This document shows positions 22,960-36,060 of a DNA stretch of 64,000 nucleotides, piece by piece. This stretch comes from Siphonodentalium dalli (lineage: Eukaryota > Mollusca > Scaphopoda > Gadilida > Siphonodentaliidae), in assembly GCA_032622095.1 (NCBI GenBank), contig CP136063.1, forward strand, positions 120,176,723 through 120,240,722, given 5' to 3'. Position numbers and translations under genes: made by a program. The first letter of the stretch is position 1. Each line of letters starts with the position of its first letter. Below the pieces are notes generated by a model. It did no database searches. It was not told the DNA's origin and was given only the letters and a program-made list of their open reading frames with translations.

Positions 22960-24470
22960 CTCTCCCCTGACCATACAATCATGTTATATATATACATAAA
23001 CACCACACAAATGACCATGCAGCCACTCGCTGTATACACATACACCTCACCCACGACCATACAAGGACACTTGGGTTTACCTGTAAACCGCACACATGAC
23101 TATACAGCCATGAGTCAACCATTCATGTACAACAGGTATACTCCTACACTTCACCCATGACAAAACAGTCGTTCAATCGTGATCATACAATCACTTGTAT
23201 ACATATTCGCCTCATCATTGGCTATACAATCACTCCCTGTATATATATTTGCCAAATTAACGGCCATATATCCACTCAAGATATACATATACACTGCAAC
23301 CATAACCATAGAGTAATTCCCGGTATGCATATACACCTCGTCAATGGTCATACATCACTTGTATATATACAAATGCCCCGCACACATGGCCATTCACACA
23401 CTCACGGCTTGAATATACTCCCCACTCAAGACAATTCAGCACTCGTAGCTTACCCATACACAACATTTGTGGTCATACAATCACTCCTTGTTTACCAACT
23501 TCACCTCACCATTGGCCATACGATCACTCCCTGTGTACATATTGACCACACCCATATAGCCAATAAATATATACAATGTACATACACACCCCACCAATGC
23601 CTATCATAGAATCACTCCAGGTATACATCGACACCTCAACATTGATCATACATACCTTCTAGATATAGCAATACCGCACACAGTACCTCACCATTGACCA
23701 TACAGTCACTCCTGTATACATTTTCTTCGCACCCATGACCATATACGCACTCAATATATACATATACACCCCACTCATGACCATAATGTCAATCCAGGTA
23801 TACATATATACCTCACCAATGAATATACCAATAGCCCGCACGACCATTCGTACACTCCAGATTTACATATATACATCGGCCATGACAATTCAGCCACTCG
23901 ATGTATACTCAATCACCCCATCCATGACCATACAGCAATTCTCTGTATACCTATACATCCACCAATGATAACACCGTCACGGCAGAGATGAATATGCATT
24001 ACATATACAACCATGACCACAAGGACACTCCATATATACCCACACACCGCCAATGACATTCCAGCTATTCTCCAGGTATGCATATACACTTCAACAATCA
24101 TTACCATACTGTCATTCCATGTACACATATACACATTACATATAAGCATATATACAACCACTGCCTATGTATTCATACACCTACAGTCCCACACGTGATC
24201 AAACAGCCATCATATGTATAAATATACACCCTTCCTTGACAATAGTCACTCATGTATATCCCATGTACGCATGTATATCCCACACATGACCATACAGTCA
24301 CTCTATACATACATGAACAACACACATATGAACATACTGCTACTATCAGTATACACATAAACCACTTCAATAACCATACAAATAATGCTTGTATAGCTAT
24401 CCACCTCACACATGACCATACAGTCACCCATTGTATACCTATATAGTAGCAAAATTCCATATTACAGTGC
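22960..24470. repeat. Degenerate satellite with 39-bp period
   Basis: Roughly 38 units built on GTATACATATACACCTCACC, then CATGACCATACAGTCACTC. The period of 39 bp is 13 codons, so reading frames stay open on both strands and translate to recurring phrases such as VYIYTS-MTIQ. These ORFs are by-products, not genes. A small second patch of the same repeat is at 51200-51415. Confidence 0.85.
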
Positions 24471-25029
24471 ATCATTTAAAATGAATTTGTCATGCCCCAG
24501 AAGGTACAGGGACAACGAGAATGAACCATGTAGTAGTCAGTAGATTAAGTAACATGGTTAATCACCAAGTGTTACAATTTTTTTGCTAACTCTTTGGAAC
24601 AGAGAATACTGCTCTGGATATATGTAAAAAAAACTCCTTTTTTTGTTATCAAATGTGGTTGCCATTTTGGAAGCCATCTTGAGTAATTTTGTATAAAAAC
24701 ACATTAGTGTGATGCATTTATTAAGACATATCAAAAACAATAAACATCTTTTATACCAAAGATAGTTCCATTTACTTGAATAAATGTCCAAACCAGAATA
24801 GTAATTTTTTGCCGATATTAATTTGTGATAAAAAATCCAATAATTCTGGTAATGTCAGTGGTTACATTAGTAACACTTAACCAATGTGCATCAGAAATGT
24901 TAACATAAGACAGCATAGCCAAATGTATTCGCCAATCACAACTTGTAAGCGATTACATGGCATGATGGGGCAATATTTACCATTTTCCAGGTTTTGGCTG
25001 CCATTTTCAGACAAAGTGACAATTTTTGT
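24471..25029. other. Unassigned internal stretch of the long-arm element
   Basis: AT-rich, no supported ORF or recognised repeat before the right arm begins. Confidence 0.45.
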
Positions 25030-25687
25030 TCCATTGAGTTCAAATATTCATAAGTAATTGTATGCCTCGCTTAGTTCGCACAGTTCTGTCAATTTCTTGT
25101 TAAAATATGACTAGAATCCTAACGGTGATTTTTCGTGAAATTTCATACCGAGTTCTGTATAATTGAATTATTGGGGGGATTGGAAGGGACTGGGATCACA
25201 CGAATGGCATATTTCATTGCTCTAATGATAACTTAACACACACATTACCAAATAAAGTCACATTTCCGAACCAGTTCCATAAAGCAGAACCTGATCAAGA
25301 AGATATTAGTGAAAAAACGTCAAATTTCCTCTTTCAGCTGCCATTTCGATGGCCATCTTGGACGGGGAGTTCCAATTTTACCCTAAACATATGGCATTAT
25401 ATCTGTCAGTGTCATACTTACTGAATATGCCTAATTTTAAACCAAATATTTCATGGTAAGATTAATTGCGACATTTAATAAATTATATAATCACGATACG
25501 CTCTTTAAATAAGGAAAACCCCTTAAAAGAAGGGTTAAAGTGAAATTTCAGCGTGGCTCCATATCTAATATAAATAAGTATGTGAATATATACATGTGTG
25601 CAAAGTTTCATGATTTAGTCACAATTTGAACAATTGCCTTGAAAATTTGACTTTAATAATCTACTGTCTTGTAAATGTTTGTCCGAC

Positions 25688-25713
25688 CTCCCCCCGCCCC
25701 CCCCCCCCCCCCC
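25688..25713 (+). repeat. Poly-C tract
   Basis: A C run interrupted by one T/G, just outside the right arm of the long-arm element. It may hide sequencing or assembly length errors. Confidence 0.9.
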
Positions 25714-26260
25714 TCGGGGCATACGCAATTTTTAAAGACCACGTAGGCCTAATTGTATATTTTTATGGCATTATATACAATAATAAGGACCTATAATAAT
25801 AACAATAGAACATTTAACTGTGTCAATTAAAACAATTTAAACAGTCGTATTGATGTTTTATTCGGCTTACGAACACGATTGCATAATCGGTAACGTATCT
25901 GTCGCGGTAACGTATATGTCAGCTGTGGCTATTGGAGAATACTAAAAGCTTCCAAACTATAGTGTTAAATGATAACAAACTATATTGTGATATGATAGAA
26001 AATACCAATCGGCAAGGTTTAAGACGTTTATTGAGATATGGCAGTAAAGGTTGGTAACGTATCTGTCGAAAAGTAACGTACCACTCCGTGGGCCGAGGCT
26101 ATGTATCGCTAGCATTTCTTGCACAAATTGTCGAGCAAGTTTTCGATATTATATACTCAAAGACATCCATAGGACGGATGTATGGACACAACTTGCAAAC
26201 CTGGTACACATTTTACTTATTGACAAGGTGCAACTTTTGACTTGGTAACGTATCTGTTGC

Positions 26261-28655
26261 GACGATTTGCGACAACAAAATATTGTGGTGTAAAATATAC
26301 CGTTCCTGCTAAATTTATGCCACCAACGACGTTCTAACATTGCCACGACTACAGACACGTCGACAAACCCAATACAAGTCCAACGTAGCCATTTGTGAGT
26401 TGTAGGATTAAATAAATTATTCCAACCGAGCTTGCGACAGGCTCTTTTGGTTGGATATGGGGTATATATCGCTACAGTGTGTCAAAATTATCATGGCGTT
26501 GTATCCACATTGTTTAAAATAAATCACAACTGGTTCGTTTCAACCGGAGAGGAACATTTTTGAACACGAAAATGGTAGTTTTTGTGTTGAAAGTGATGTG
26601 CGACAGGTAAAACCCATATTGGTCCATGTTATCTGAGAATGGCTCGGTAGCGATTACTATACCACCGGGACAGCATGCATGTGTCAACCCTGAGCAATAT
26701 ACAACATATCCGTCCTCATTAATACTGACGTGTGTGATATACAAGTATAAAGTATCATATCCTACATGTAATCGTGTAATATTATATCAATTGAGCAATT
26801 CTAAACAAAAAACGCACAACTCTCAATAAAATATGCATAATTACATGCGTGGTGACTGTGGGACCCTGTGGAAATATAGAGAAACAATTTTAGTAGTGGG
26901 TTGTTGGCGATTATCTTCTGTTGTTTCACTGGAGTATCACTCAACATTTTCCCATAAGAAATGATGGTCGCACAACTTTCCCTGATGTGTGACACCTGCC
27001 CCAACGCACCGCCTAGACTACAATTGCGGCCATGAAATGGTTGTCAAAATGACCACAACCTCAAGTCATGCCACGACCAAAGCAACATATTGTATAATCA
27101 TCTAGGAGTGAAAATACAATTTGGTAATATACAAGTCTGTTGAAAAATATCTTTAAAGGTACACAGATCATTAAAGCATATCCATCTGGAGGATTTATTG
27201 GCCACAGCAGCTCAAGTCAAAATGCCAATCATATAAGCTCAATGAAAAGCTCAAAATACTCATTAATTAAACTTGTCAAATAAGGTTCAGCATCCATACC
27301 CATAGGTCAACGGCAACAGTACATGTACATCTTTAAAAGTGGATTTGGAGAAAACTTTACATGGCATTGGAAATTTGTTCACAACCACCCCTCCCCGGGC
27401 ATGGTGATTAATAATGAATGTAACACAGAAACTGAAGTGCCCATACCCTTGTGGTATTAATAGTAGTTACAATTCCGGAATTTTCAACACTGTCCGTTAT
27501 AATACACCAACCACATATGTTGCAATGCTTAATTATTATACTGTAAAGAAACACCCATCTCTCCAATTGATTAGCACTCCATCACACCAGATCATAGAGA
27601 CAGTATATCATATATTTTATGTAAGACTAATTTTCGTGCTGCTACCAAACCAGTTTCTTAATAGAAAATTTTATTCAAATTACTTCAGTCGGCACTTTAC
27701 AACTGGAATATGCTACCACAAATTACCCGTTACTCTATGAACATCTCTCATACTGTTCTATAGCAGTGAATTTTGAAAGGTTTGATGGTGTGTGTATATG
27801 AAAAGAAATGATGATCCCTCACATTTGTGTGATTGCTCTGAGCACATATATTTCTGCTTCTAGAAAAGTCACAGAATTAAATACATCCCTACTAAATTTC
27901 ATTCAACTCTTTAATTACACATATATCACACAATTTAAGATAAAAAGTAGAGAAAAAACAGCATTACTGTTTCGCTTGTTCTCTCGTGAGATATATTAGA
28001 GAGATTTCACACATCTCTGATCAAATGTTTCTCTTATACTCTGCAATCATTCTTCCTCACATAATTCAAGTGTATTATCACTATTATAGGACTAACTATT
28101 AAATTTTGCACAAAATGAAAATTTCATTTGTTTTTGTCCATTTTGGGACAGACATTCAATAGATATGGTTCATGACTAAGTGAATATTTAAATGTATTAT
28201 GAATTTGGCATTACTTCTACATATGACTGCATTCACATATGGCCTGATGGAATTGCCTCAGAATTTGAACCACTCCGAAAAATCACAGTATCTCAAAAAG
28301 TTCAACTTGGATTTTCGGGGACTTTTGGTATGTTGTTCATAATCACTTTCTTATTAATCCCCGAAAAAAAACCCAGCTTTCTCCAATTTTTGTCCATAGT
28401 GAAACCTAATGTGCCTGGGCTACCTGGGTATGTATGAATGAGAGCAAATGGCATAATGTCACAAATAACAAGCCTATACTACCAACAATTGTTACTCAAT
28501 ATCCACAAAATTATTTCAATTTAGATGCTATATACCAAATAGATTACAAAATTGTTTACACATTTCTTTCTCAAAGTTTTGCCCATACCAGTATATTATA
28601 TTTGCTGTAAAAGCCAATCAGAAATCAACCACCAAAAAAAATAAACAAAACAAAG
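26261..28655. other. No gene recognised
   Basis: AT-rich unique-looking sequence. Several ORFs of 60-110 codons lack motifs, exon signals or biased codon use. Confidence 0.5.
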
Positions 28656-30168
28656 GATTTGGTCATGCAAAGAGTAAAATCCAAGATGGCTGCTGGCAGC
28701 CATGTTTATTGGCCGAATGACCCCAAAATGCCCATCTGTATGTCGATATTAGATCAGACAAACAGTACGGCCTGTGGCCCATGCTAATGGATTGAATTTT
28801 GAAATCCAAGATGGCCGTTGGCAGCCGTATTCTTTTGCCGAATGACCCCAAAATGACTCGTTCCCATTTACATATCAATGTTAACAACTTAACATCCATG
28901 ACAAATTTCATGATGATCCGACCAAAGATACGACCTGTAGCCTGGGTCAAAGGATCTAGTCATACAAAGAGTAAAATCCAAGATGGCTACCGGCGGCCAT
29001 GTTTTATGGCCAATGACCCCAAAATGACTCGTTCCCATCTGCATGTCAATATTAACTTCCACCACAAATTTCATGATGAGCAGACGATCACTCCGGCATG
29101 TAGTCTGTGCTAATGGATTGAATTTGTTGCCATCTACATGTCATTTCAACATCCATGACAAATTTCATGGTGATCCGATTAAAGGTAAGACCTGTAGCCC
29201 GTGCTAATGGATTGAATTTTGAAATGCAAGATGGCCACTGGCGGCCATGTTTTTTGGCCGAATGACCCCAAAATGACTACATGTCAATGTCAACAGCCAT
29301 GACAAATTTCATAATGATCCAACCAAAGGCACAACCTGTAGCCCATGCCAAAGGATTTAGTCATGCAAAGAGTAAAATCCAAGATGGCTGCTGGTGGCCA
29401 TGTTTTTTTGCCGAATGACCCCAAAATGACTCGTTCCCATCAACATGTCATTGTTAACATCCATGACAAATTTCATGATGATCAGACAAAAAGTATGGCC
29501 TGTAGCCCGTGATAATGGATTTAATTTTGAAATCCAAGATGGCCACTGGCGGCCATGTTTTTTGGCCGAATGACCGCAAAATGACTCGTTCCCATCTACA
29601 TGTCAATGTCAAAAGCCATTACAAAAATGATTCGACCAAAAGTACGACCTGTTGCCGTGCCAAAGGATTTAGTCATGCAAAGAGTAAAATCCAAGATGGT
29701 TGCTGGCAGCAATGTTTTTTTGCCGGATGATCCCAATATGACTCGTTCCCATCTACATGTCATTGTTAACATCCATGACAAATTTCATGATGATCCGACC
29801 AAAGGTACGACCTGTAGCCCATGCCAAATCCAAGATGGCTGCTGTCAATATTAACTTCCACAACAAATTTCATGATGATCGGACGAACACTCCGGCCTGT
29901 AGCCCATTCTAATGGATTGCATTTTGAAATCCAAGATGGCCACTGGCAGCCATGTTTTTTTGCCCGAATGACCTCAAAATGACTCATTCCCATCTTCATG
30001 TCAATGTCAACGCCCATGACAAATTTCATTATGATCCGACCAAAGGTACCACCTGTAACCTGTGCTAAAGGAAATTGTTGACGAATCACTCACACACACA
30101 GGCACACACAGACGACAGATACCAAGCCATGGCAATAGCTCAAACTTTACAAAGTAAAGTTGAGCTAA
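28656..30168 (+). repeat. Family C array with intact 3' end
   Basis: About nine units of roughly 165 bp, each reading AAATCCAAGATGGCYRCYGG, CCGAATGACCCCAAAATGAC, CGTTCCCATCTACATGTCA, CATGACAAATTTCATGATGA and GACCTGTAGCCCRTGC. It ends with GTGCTAAAGGAAATTGTTGA, a CACA microsatellite and the terminal hairpin TAGCTCAAACTTTACAAAG/TAAAGTTGAGCTA (30136-30168). The 5' signature is missing. Confidence 0.75.
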
Positions 30169-30539
30169 CAAATATGGAGTGAACTGAATGTGAAACTAAC
30201 AATATCATGCTGTTCATTCAATTATACCATGCATATTATAAATAAAGGTAATATATAACATTACTCAAGCCTCAAGCAAACTGATCCATAAAATATGATA
30301 GATGTTTGAATTTCATAGAAAAGAAGTGTTTCAAATGTGAAAGCATTTTGTTTCATGTAGAACTGCATACTTTTGAATTCACCAACACACATACATGTAT
30401 GTTTATTAGACTGGTGTCCACATGACTGTTCAATCTTTTAAGGAATATCAGTTCCTCTTGACCAGAAATTTCAAAATATTTCATACCAGTGGTTTATATT
30501 CATCAATCCTGCACACTATCTTTTGAATGTACACATTTA
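30169..30539. other. No gene recognised
   Basis: AT-rich link between family C and family E arrays. No ORF or repeat identified. Confidence 0.45.
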
Positions 30540-32992
30540 TTTATTTTGCCAGACATTTTATAGACATGGATGTTATTAAGAACAAACAATTCAAATTCTG
30601 GCAAAATTTGACTCACTAACTAGACGATGACCTGTATGTTCTCAAAGGTGAGAAGTATCAAGAGATTCTTTTGAAGAATGCTCAATTTATCATTGAGACA
30701 ACACAAATGTTATTTCTAAATGGAATAAAATAGAACTTGGCCTGTGTCTTCTCAAATGTGCCAAATTTCAAGAAATTCTTTTGATTTATTTTCAAGTTAC
30801 CATGCGAAAAACCTGAAAACAGAAAACCCCCAGTCCCCTGAACTGAGGTGGTTTTTTTGGATGTTGGCTTTATTTAAGAACACAGAATTCACATTCGGGC
30901 AAAATTTGGCTCAAACTTGACAATAATCTGCATGTTCTTAAAGGTGAGCCACACACCAAGTATCAAGAGATTCTTTTGAAGAATGCTCAATTTATCATTG
31001 AGACAACACAAATGTTATTTCTAAATGGAATAAAATAGAACTTGGCTTGCGTCTTCTCAAATGAGAACCATGTACCAAATATCATGAAATTTAGTTGAAT
31101 ATTGCTCAAGTTACCCGAAAACAGCGATATTTCCAAGTCAAAAGCCATCGGACCATGACCAGCATCTTCTCAAATGTGAACCATGTAATGCATATCTTGA
31201 AATTATGTTGAATATTGCTCAAGTTACTATCCAGATAATGCGAGAGAACAGCACATTCTAAGTTGAACAAGCAGTCACAGACGGCGGTATCCCCCGCCGA
31301 ATTGTACAGTCGGGGAAGTGCATTCTCAATATTGTTTGCATTCTCCGCCGAAATGTGCAGTTGGGGAAGTGCATTCTCAACAAGAGGTGGGATTTTGTCA
31401 AAAAGCCGGGCTTGCGAACTCATTTTATGACTGACATTTGTGGGAATTAGCCATGTGACGTTGTCCATTTGCACTAAAAATAATAAACAAAGTCCAATAA
31501 CTCTGCTGAAAATATCCGGCCGGACCTGGTTTGTGAACTCGTTCTAGATACTGGTCATGTGAACTCATATACCAAAAATCTTTGAAATCCGTTGACATTT
31601 GTGGAAATGAGCCCTGTGACGTCGTCCATTTGCACACAAAAAAATAAACAAAGTCCAATAACTCTGCTGACAATATCCGGACGGACCTGGTTTGCGAACT
31701 CGTTCTAGATACTGGTCATGTGAACTCATATACCAAAAATCTTTGAAATCCGTTGACATTTGTGGAAATGAGCCCTGCGACGTGGTCTATTTGCTATTTG
31801 GTAAATTCGACAAAAATAATAAACATCCGGCCGGACCTGGCTTGCCAACTCATTCTAGGTAATGGTCAGGTGAACAATTTGGCGGGGGATAAAAAGGGGC
31901 ATAACTCCATCAAAAAGCATCGGACATTTACCAAATTTGAACTTGGCCTGTGTCTTCTCAAATGTGAACCACGTACATGTAACACATATCAAGAAATTAT
32001 ATTGAATATTGTTCAAGTCAAAAAATGGGCATAACTCTGTCAAAAAACATCGGACTGTGACCAATTTCGAACTAGGCCTGAGTCTTCTCAAGTTTGAACC
32101 GCATACCAAATATCAAGTTACCATGCGGTCAACCCAAAAATAGAGATTTATATGTTGAACAAAAATCATCACAACCGCGACCACATTCAAACTGGCCTGC
32201 TTCTTCTCAAATGTGGACCAAGTACCAACTATCAAGAAATTCTGTTGAATATTGCTCAAGTTACTAAGCAAACAACACAAAAACAATGTTTTCTAAGTCG
32301 AAAATGGGGCATAACTCTGTCAAAAATTGGACTGCGACTAAATTCGAACTTGGTCTGCGTCTTCTCAAATGTGAACCATGTACCAAATATCAAGAAATTC
32401 TGTTGAATATTGCTCAAGTAATCATGCAGACAAGGATGCAGACAAGGATATAATAGTCCTCTGAAATTTTTCAGGGAACAATTAAAGGTAGCAGACCCCA
32501 CGTCCCCTTTTTTTTAAGAACAAAGAATTCAATTTCTGGCAAAATTTGACCCAAACTAGACGATGACTGCATGTTCTCAAAGGTGAGCTACTCGCCAAGT
32601 ATCAATAGATTTTTTTTAAGAATGCTCCATTTATCATTGAGACAACACAAATGTTATTTCTAAATGGAATAAAATATAACTTGGCCTGAGTCTTCTCAAA
32701 TGACAAGAAATTCAGTTGAATATTGCTCAAGTTACCATACGGATAATACGTACTTTCAGTGCTTTCTAATGTCTAAAAAGGGGCATAACTCCCATCAAAA
32801 AACATCGGACCATGACCACATTCGAACTTGGCCTGCGTCTTCTCAAATGTGAACTACATAACCAAATACCAAGAAATTCTATAGAACATTGCTCAAGTTA
32901 TTATGCAGACAAGATTGGATGGACGGATAGACAGATGCACACACGGGCATGCTGATGCTAATAGTCCTCCGAAATTTTTTGTGGGGACAATT
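30540..32992 (+). repeat. Family E mixed tandem-unit array
   Basis: Units repeat phrases such as TTCTCAAATGTGAACCATGT, ACCAAATATCAAGAAATTCT, TGAATATTGCTCAAGTTAC and GGGCATAACTC. A sub-array of three units near 31430-31860 carries ATATCCGGCCGGACCTGG and GTCCAATAACTCTGCTG. The block ACAAATGTTATTTCTAAATGG occurs three times (about 30705, 31010 and 32650). The 3' end has GGATGGACGGATAGACAGATG and AATAGTCCTCCGAAATTTTT. No protein is encoded. Confidence 0.65.
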
Positions 32993-33625
32993 AACAGGGG
33001 ACCACCTAGATGGTCCCAAATGAGTCTAGTGGGGATAACTTTTCACTTTGTAGATAATGGTGCAGGTTAAAATTTTCTAAAGTGACACTGTTGGGGTTTG
33101 CCGATTTCCACCAAACTTATAAGTAATAATCTCCATAATATCAGGAGTCTAATGTATGGTTTAAGATGCCAAAAGTGCCGCCGGCAGGCAGCTCCAGCGC
33201 CATTCACTAGATGCCACTTGCAATCGATGGATAATGGATATTTGTTGTAACTTTTGTAGATCGAATCCATGTTGACAATCCTAACACCTCCGAGTTGACA
33301 TTTCTGTTTACACCCCGCCACAGTGGAAGGTTCCTCACTTTACCTGGGCAACGCCAGGTCACCCTGCTAGCTTTCGAATCCACGCATTTATTTAGATATA
33401 CATTATGCACTTATATTATATTACAGCATTGTATTTATGGACTTCTGATGAACCCCACCCTGCACTACCATTTGTGTATGTTAAAGAGAGATGGGTGTTT
33501 GGTAGGAACCCTGGAATGGTTAGGAAGGAACAGTAGACCCTCATCTGCACTAGTCTTGCATGTTGATTTATTTATTGTTTTTCTTTGCCTTCATTCAGGG
33601 TTTAGAAACGCTGGTGGTTGAGGTG
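32993..33625. other. No clear gene; AATAAA on minus strand near 33570-33580
   Basis: No motif-bearing ORF. On the minus strand AATAAATAAA lies about 50 bp after the stop of the candidate terminal CLIP exon, so this stretch may include its 3' UTR. Confidence 0.4.
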
Positions 33626-33732
33626 TCACTGGTGCAGTTTGCTTTCTAAACAAGGTGACACATCTTGTGAGTTGTCAAATGGAGAACCCTTCGATTCACG
33701 AATCTTGTCTTCAGTAGCTCTATCCATTGCTT
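33626..33732 (-). CDS. CLIP4: Candidate terminal exon of the CLIP3/4-like gene
   Basis: After a weak acceptor (AATAG at 33733-33737) the frame reads AMDRATEDKIRESKG...SPCLESKLHQ and stops at TGA 33626-33628. It takes the phase left by the exon at 36875-36928 exactly, and two overlapping AATAAA signals follow about 50 bp on. The peptide is charged and linker-like and shows no CAP-Gly motif. If correct, this gene model ends after one CAP-Gly domain. The acceptor lacks a strong pyrimidine tract, so this may instead be chance. Confidence 0.3.
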
Positions 33733-34945
33733 CTATTACACATGTAGACAATCTGGTTCAGGAAGGAGTCTTAGAATCTTTATTTGTAATATGCAGGCCA
33801 CCATGGTGGAGGTTTGTTGGCTGTTGACTTTTAAGTATCTGGCAGGTTCCCAAAGTGCTAGAATTTTGTATACAACCATCATGATCTGGTCCTACTTAAT
33901 TCCAGTGATGCTGGTGGAACATGGTGAATTATGTCTGATGTTGATAGAAATAACTGAAGATGTCTAGAAAAGGTATCATGATCTTCCTCACATACTCCTC
34001 TTGCCACTTGGACCTTCTAAACATTCTCTGCATGTACAATATCAGAATTGACCTGCTTGTTGTTAAGATTCTCTTCACCCTTATCAATCTTACAATCATG
34101 TCATCATATTAATATTGTATTTTGTATGTTCATGAAAAAGTAGAAAATGAGGGTAAACAATTATTGTTTAACATGTTGAGTGCCGGTACCCCTATAGTGT
34201 ATCCTTCCAGGATGCCAACTGGAGGTTAAGTATTAAATAGGTACATTACACCGTCTTACCAGCATCAGACCACAAAACTCACCACGAATTGGCTTGGATT
34301 ACATAAAAATATGCCATAAACACACACTGTCACCATGTCATAGCTTTTTTACTGGGTGCAAAATACGAGTTATCTCATACCCACGTTTTTCTAATGAGTA
34401 ATTTCATCACATGTTCATGTAGCTGTTAGACAACTATATATCAGAAACATGTGCTGATATGACATTTTCTGGAGTAGCCTACACTGGTTCTAACCACGAG
34501 ATAACATGTCAGCTCCAGGGAATATCGTTTCCCACCATAGGATTGGATAGGCCATAAATCTTACATGTACCCTATTTGGTTACAAACCAAGCAAATGTGA
34601 AATACAGTGAGAAAGAAAGACCAACTGCAGGAAGAAACATCTAAAATAAAGACTGCACATCATAAAATAGGGTTACTACAAGTCAAAACTAATATTCAAG
34701 CCAATTGGTAAAAATTTCCTAGGTTTTCTCAAAGCTCTAAATCTGAAAATCCAAGGCCATTTCAGAGCAATATATTTTAAAGTTTGTTTAATACCCCAAT
34801 TAAATACAATAAAATATGATCAGAAGTTCGGAATCAGTTATGAATGTTGCAAATATCACCAAAATTCAACCACAATTCAAGCACTGTTCAGTAATGGTAT
34901 GATCACTTCTCGGATTCAAAGTTATTCCAGATTCTCAAGATCCTG
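33733..34945. other. No gene recognised
   Basis: Intron if the terminal exon is right, otherwise intergenic. No repeat or motif identified. Confidence 0.4.
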
Positions 34946-35360
34946 AGATAATAATAATAATAATAATAATAATGTATATCATTTATATAGCGCTTAATCC
35001 CTGGTGTAGCTCTAAGCGCTTACATTATTACCCCAGCTGTTTTATGAGTAATGCCGAGTCTTGTGCCTGCTGCCATTTTACAGGCGCTTCACTAGAGCGG
35101 CTCACGGATACCCAACAACCAGGTACCTATTTCTCGTCTAGGTACGATGAAGCGAGCACAGTACAAGCGACCTTGCCCAAGGGTCACAACCTGGCGCGAG
35201 ATTTGAAACAGCGTGTGGCTATATATAGCACACACACACCGCTTAATCTGGCCAAGCCACTGTTGCGGAGACGATAGTCCACCGGCAGGACGCGAACTCA
35301 TGCCGGTGCGTTGACACCATTACAAGTCCGACACTCTAACCACTGGGCTACCACTTCCAC
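34946..35360 (-). mobile_element. tRNA-derived SINE, about 415 bp
   Basis: On the minus strand the head reads GGTAGCCCAGTGGTTAGAG (A box) and GAGTTCGCGTCC (B box at 35288-35299), the spacing of an RNA polymerase III promoter of tRNA origin. The body includes GACCCTTGGGCAAGGTCGCT. The tail is AAGCGCTATATAAATGATAT followed by an (ATT)n run (34948-34973). Target duplications are not evident. It encodes no protein and would depend on a LINE for movement. Confidence 0.8.
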
Positions 35361-36060
35361 AGATACATGTAGGCGAGATGAACTGTAGGGAAAGAGCTTC
35401 AGAGACAAAAGATGGGAAAGAATTATATGAAAAGTAATTCAGAAAAGTATATCTGAACATGCATAGAATAATTACATTTTAAGATCACAATATATCAAAT
35501 TATCTTGCAGCAACAATCTCAGCCATTGTATTCAATAAATTCAAATATCTATTTGTGAATTCTCCCTATAAAATTAATAGCTTTGTCTTGTGCAGTAGCT
35601 TAGTCAGTAGAGCATCAAGTTTAAAATCGCTGAAACATCTCAGATATTTGGATATACAGTATATATGTATAAGACTAATACTGGGTTTTTTTTCCCATTT
35701 CAGATTTTCAAACCAGGCTTGCAACTATGAGAAATGAATATGATATGCCATCTGATAGAAAATTATCAAGGAATGTCACACATATGAAAAACATTCAGCA
35801 AGAAGGATGATTAGTTCATGGCTAGGACTTCTAGTGAAATGATCCTGGGCATGCAAGTCACGGCAACTGAACAAATTAGTAAACATTTTAGATGATGAAA
35901 TCTTGAACTGGTACATTTCAATGTAAAACTGGCATATTATAATATTGATAATTAAATAAAATTGAAATTGTATCTGTAGACCAAGTTTAAACATGGTTTT
36001 CAAATTTGATCACGATATTGTTGTGAAAGGTCCACATATAAAATATAATGTAATCGGTCG
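35361..36060. other. No gene recognised
   Basis: AT-rich sequence in the presumed CLIP intron with no recognised element. Confidence 0.45.

Larger units (their letters stand above)
21081..25665. mobile_element. 4.6-kb element with long inverted arms
   Basis: 21081-21895 and 25030-25665 are reverse complements over about 600 bp (for example GGAACTCCCCGTYCAAGATG near 21350 and CATCTTGGACGGGGAGTTCC near 25355; AACTTTAACCC/TTCYTTTAAGGGG blocks). The left arm is longer because a 198-bp MITE sits in it. Arms are clearly diverged, so the element is not young. The inside holds two satellites and no transposase ORF. Outer borders and target duplication are not certain. Type is unknown: long arms suggest a foldback or a MULE-like nonautonomous element. 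Confidence 0.75.
20354..26260. repeat. Six dispersed copies of a 17-bp motif GGTAACGTATCTGTCGC
   Basis: Copies at 20354-20370 (minus), 20734-20750, 25889-25905, 25906-25920 (one change, shortened), 26053-26068 and 26244-26260 (one change), all plus except the first. They lie on both sides of the long-arm element at 21081-25665 and not inside it. Such repeated short motifs are typical of subterminal transposase-binding sites. Here that role is inferred. Confidence 0.7.

Noticed and set aside
22930-24198. Several overlapping ORFs of 60-150 codons
   Set aside because: They are produced by the 39-bp satellite, whose period is a multiple of three; the peptides are the same phrase repeated.
27414-27740. 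108-codon plus-strand ORF
   Set aside because: No motif, no neighbours, composition as surrounding DNA.
33618-33827. Plus-strand ORF with a phrase resembling armadillo-like text
   Set aside because: It is antisense to the better-supported candidate minus-strand exon, and no repeat pattern is present.
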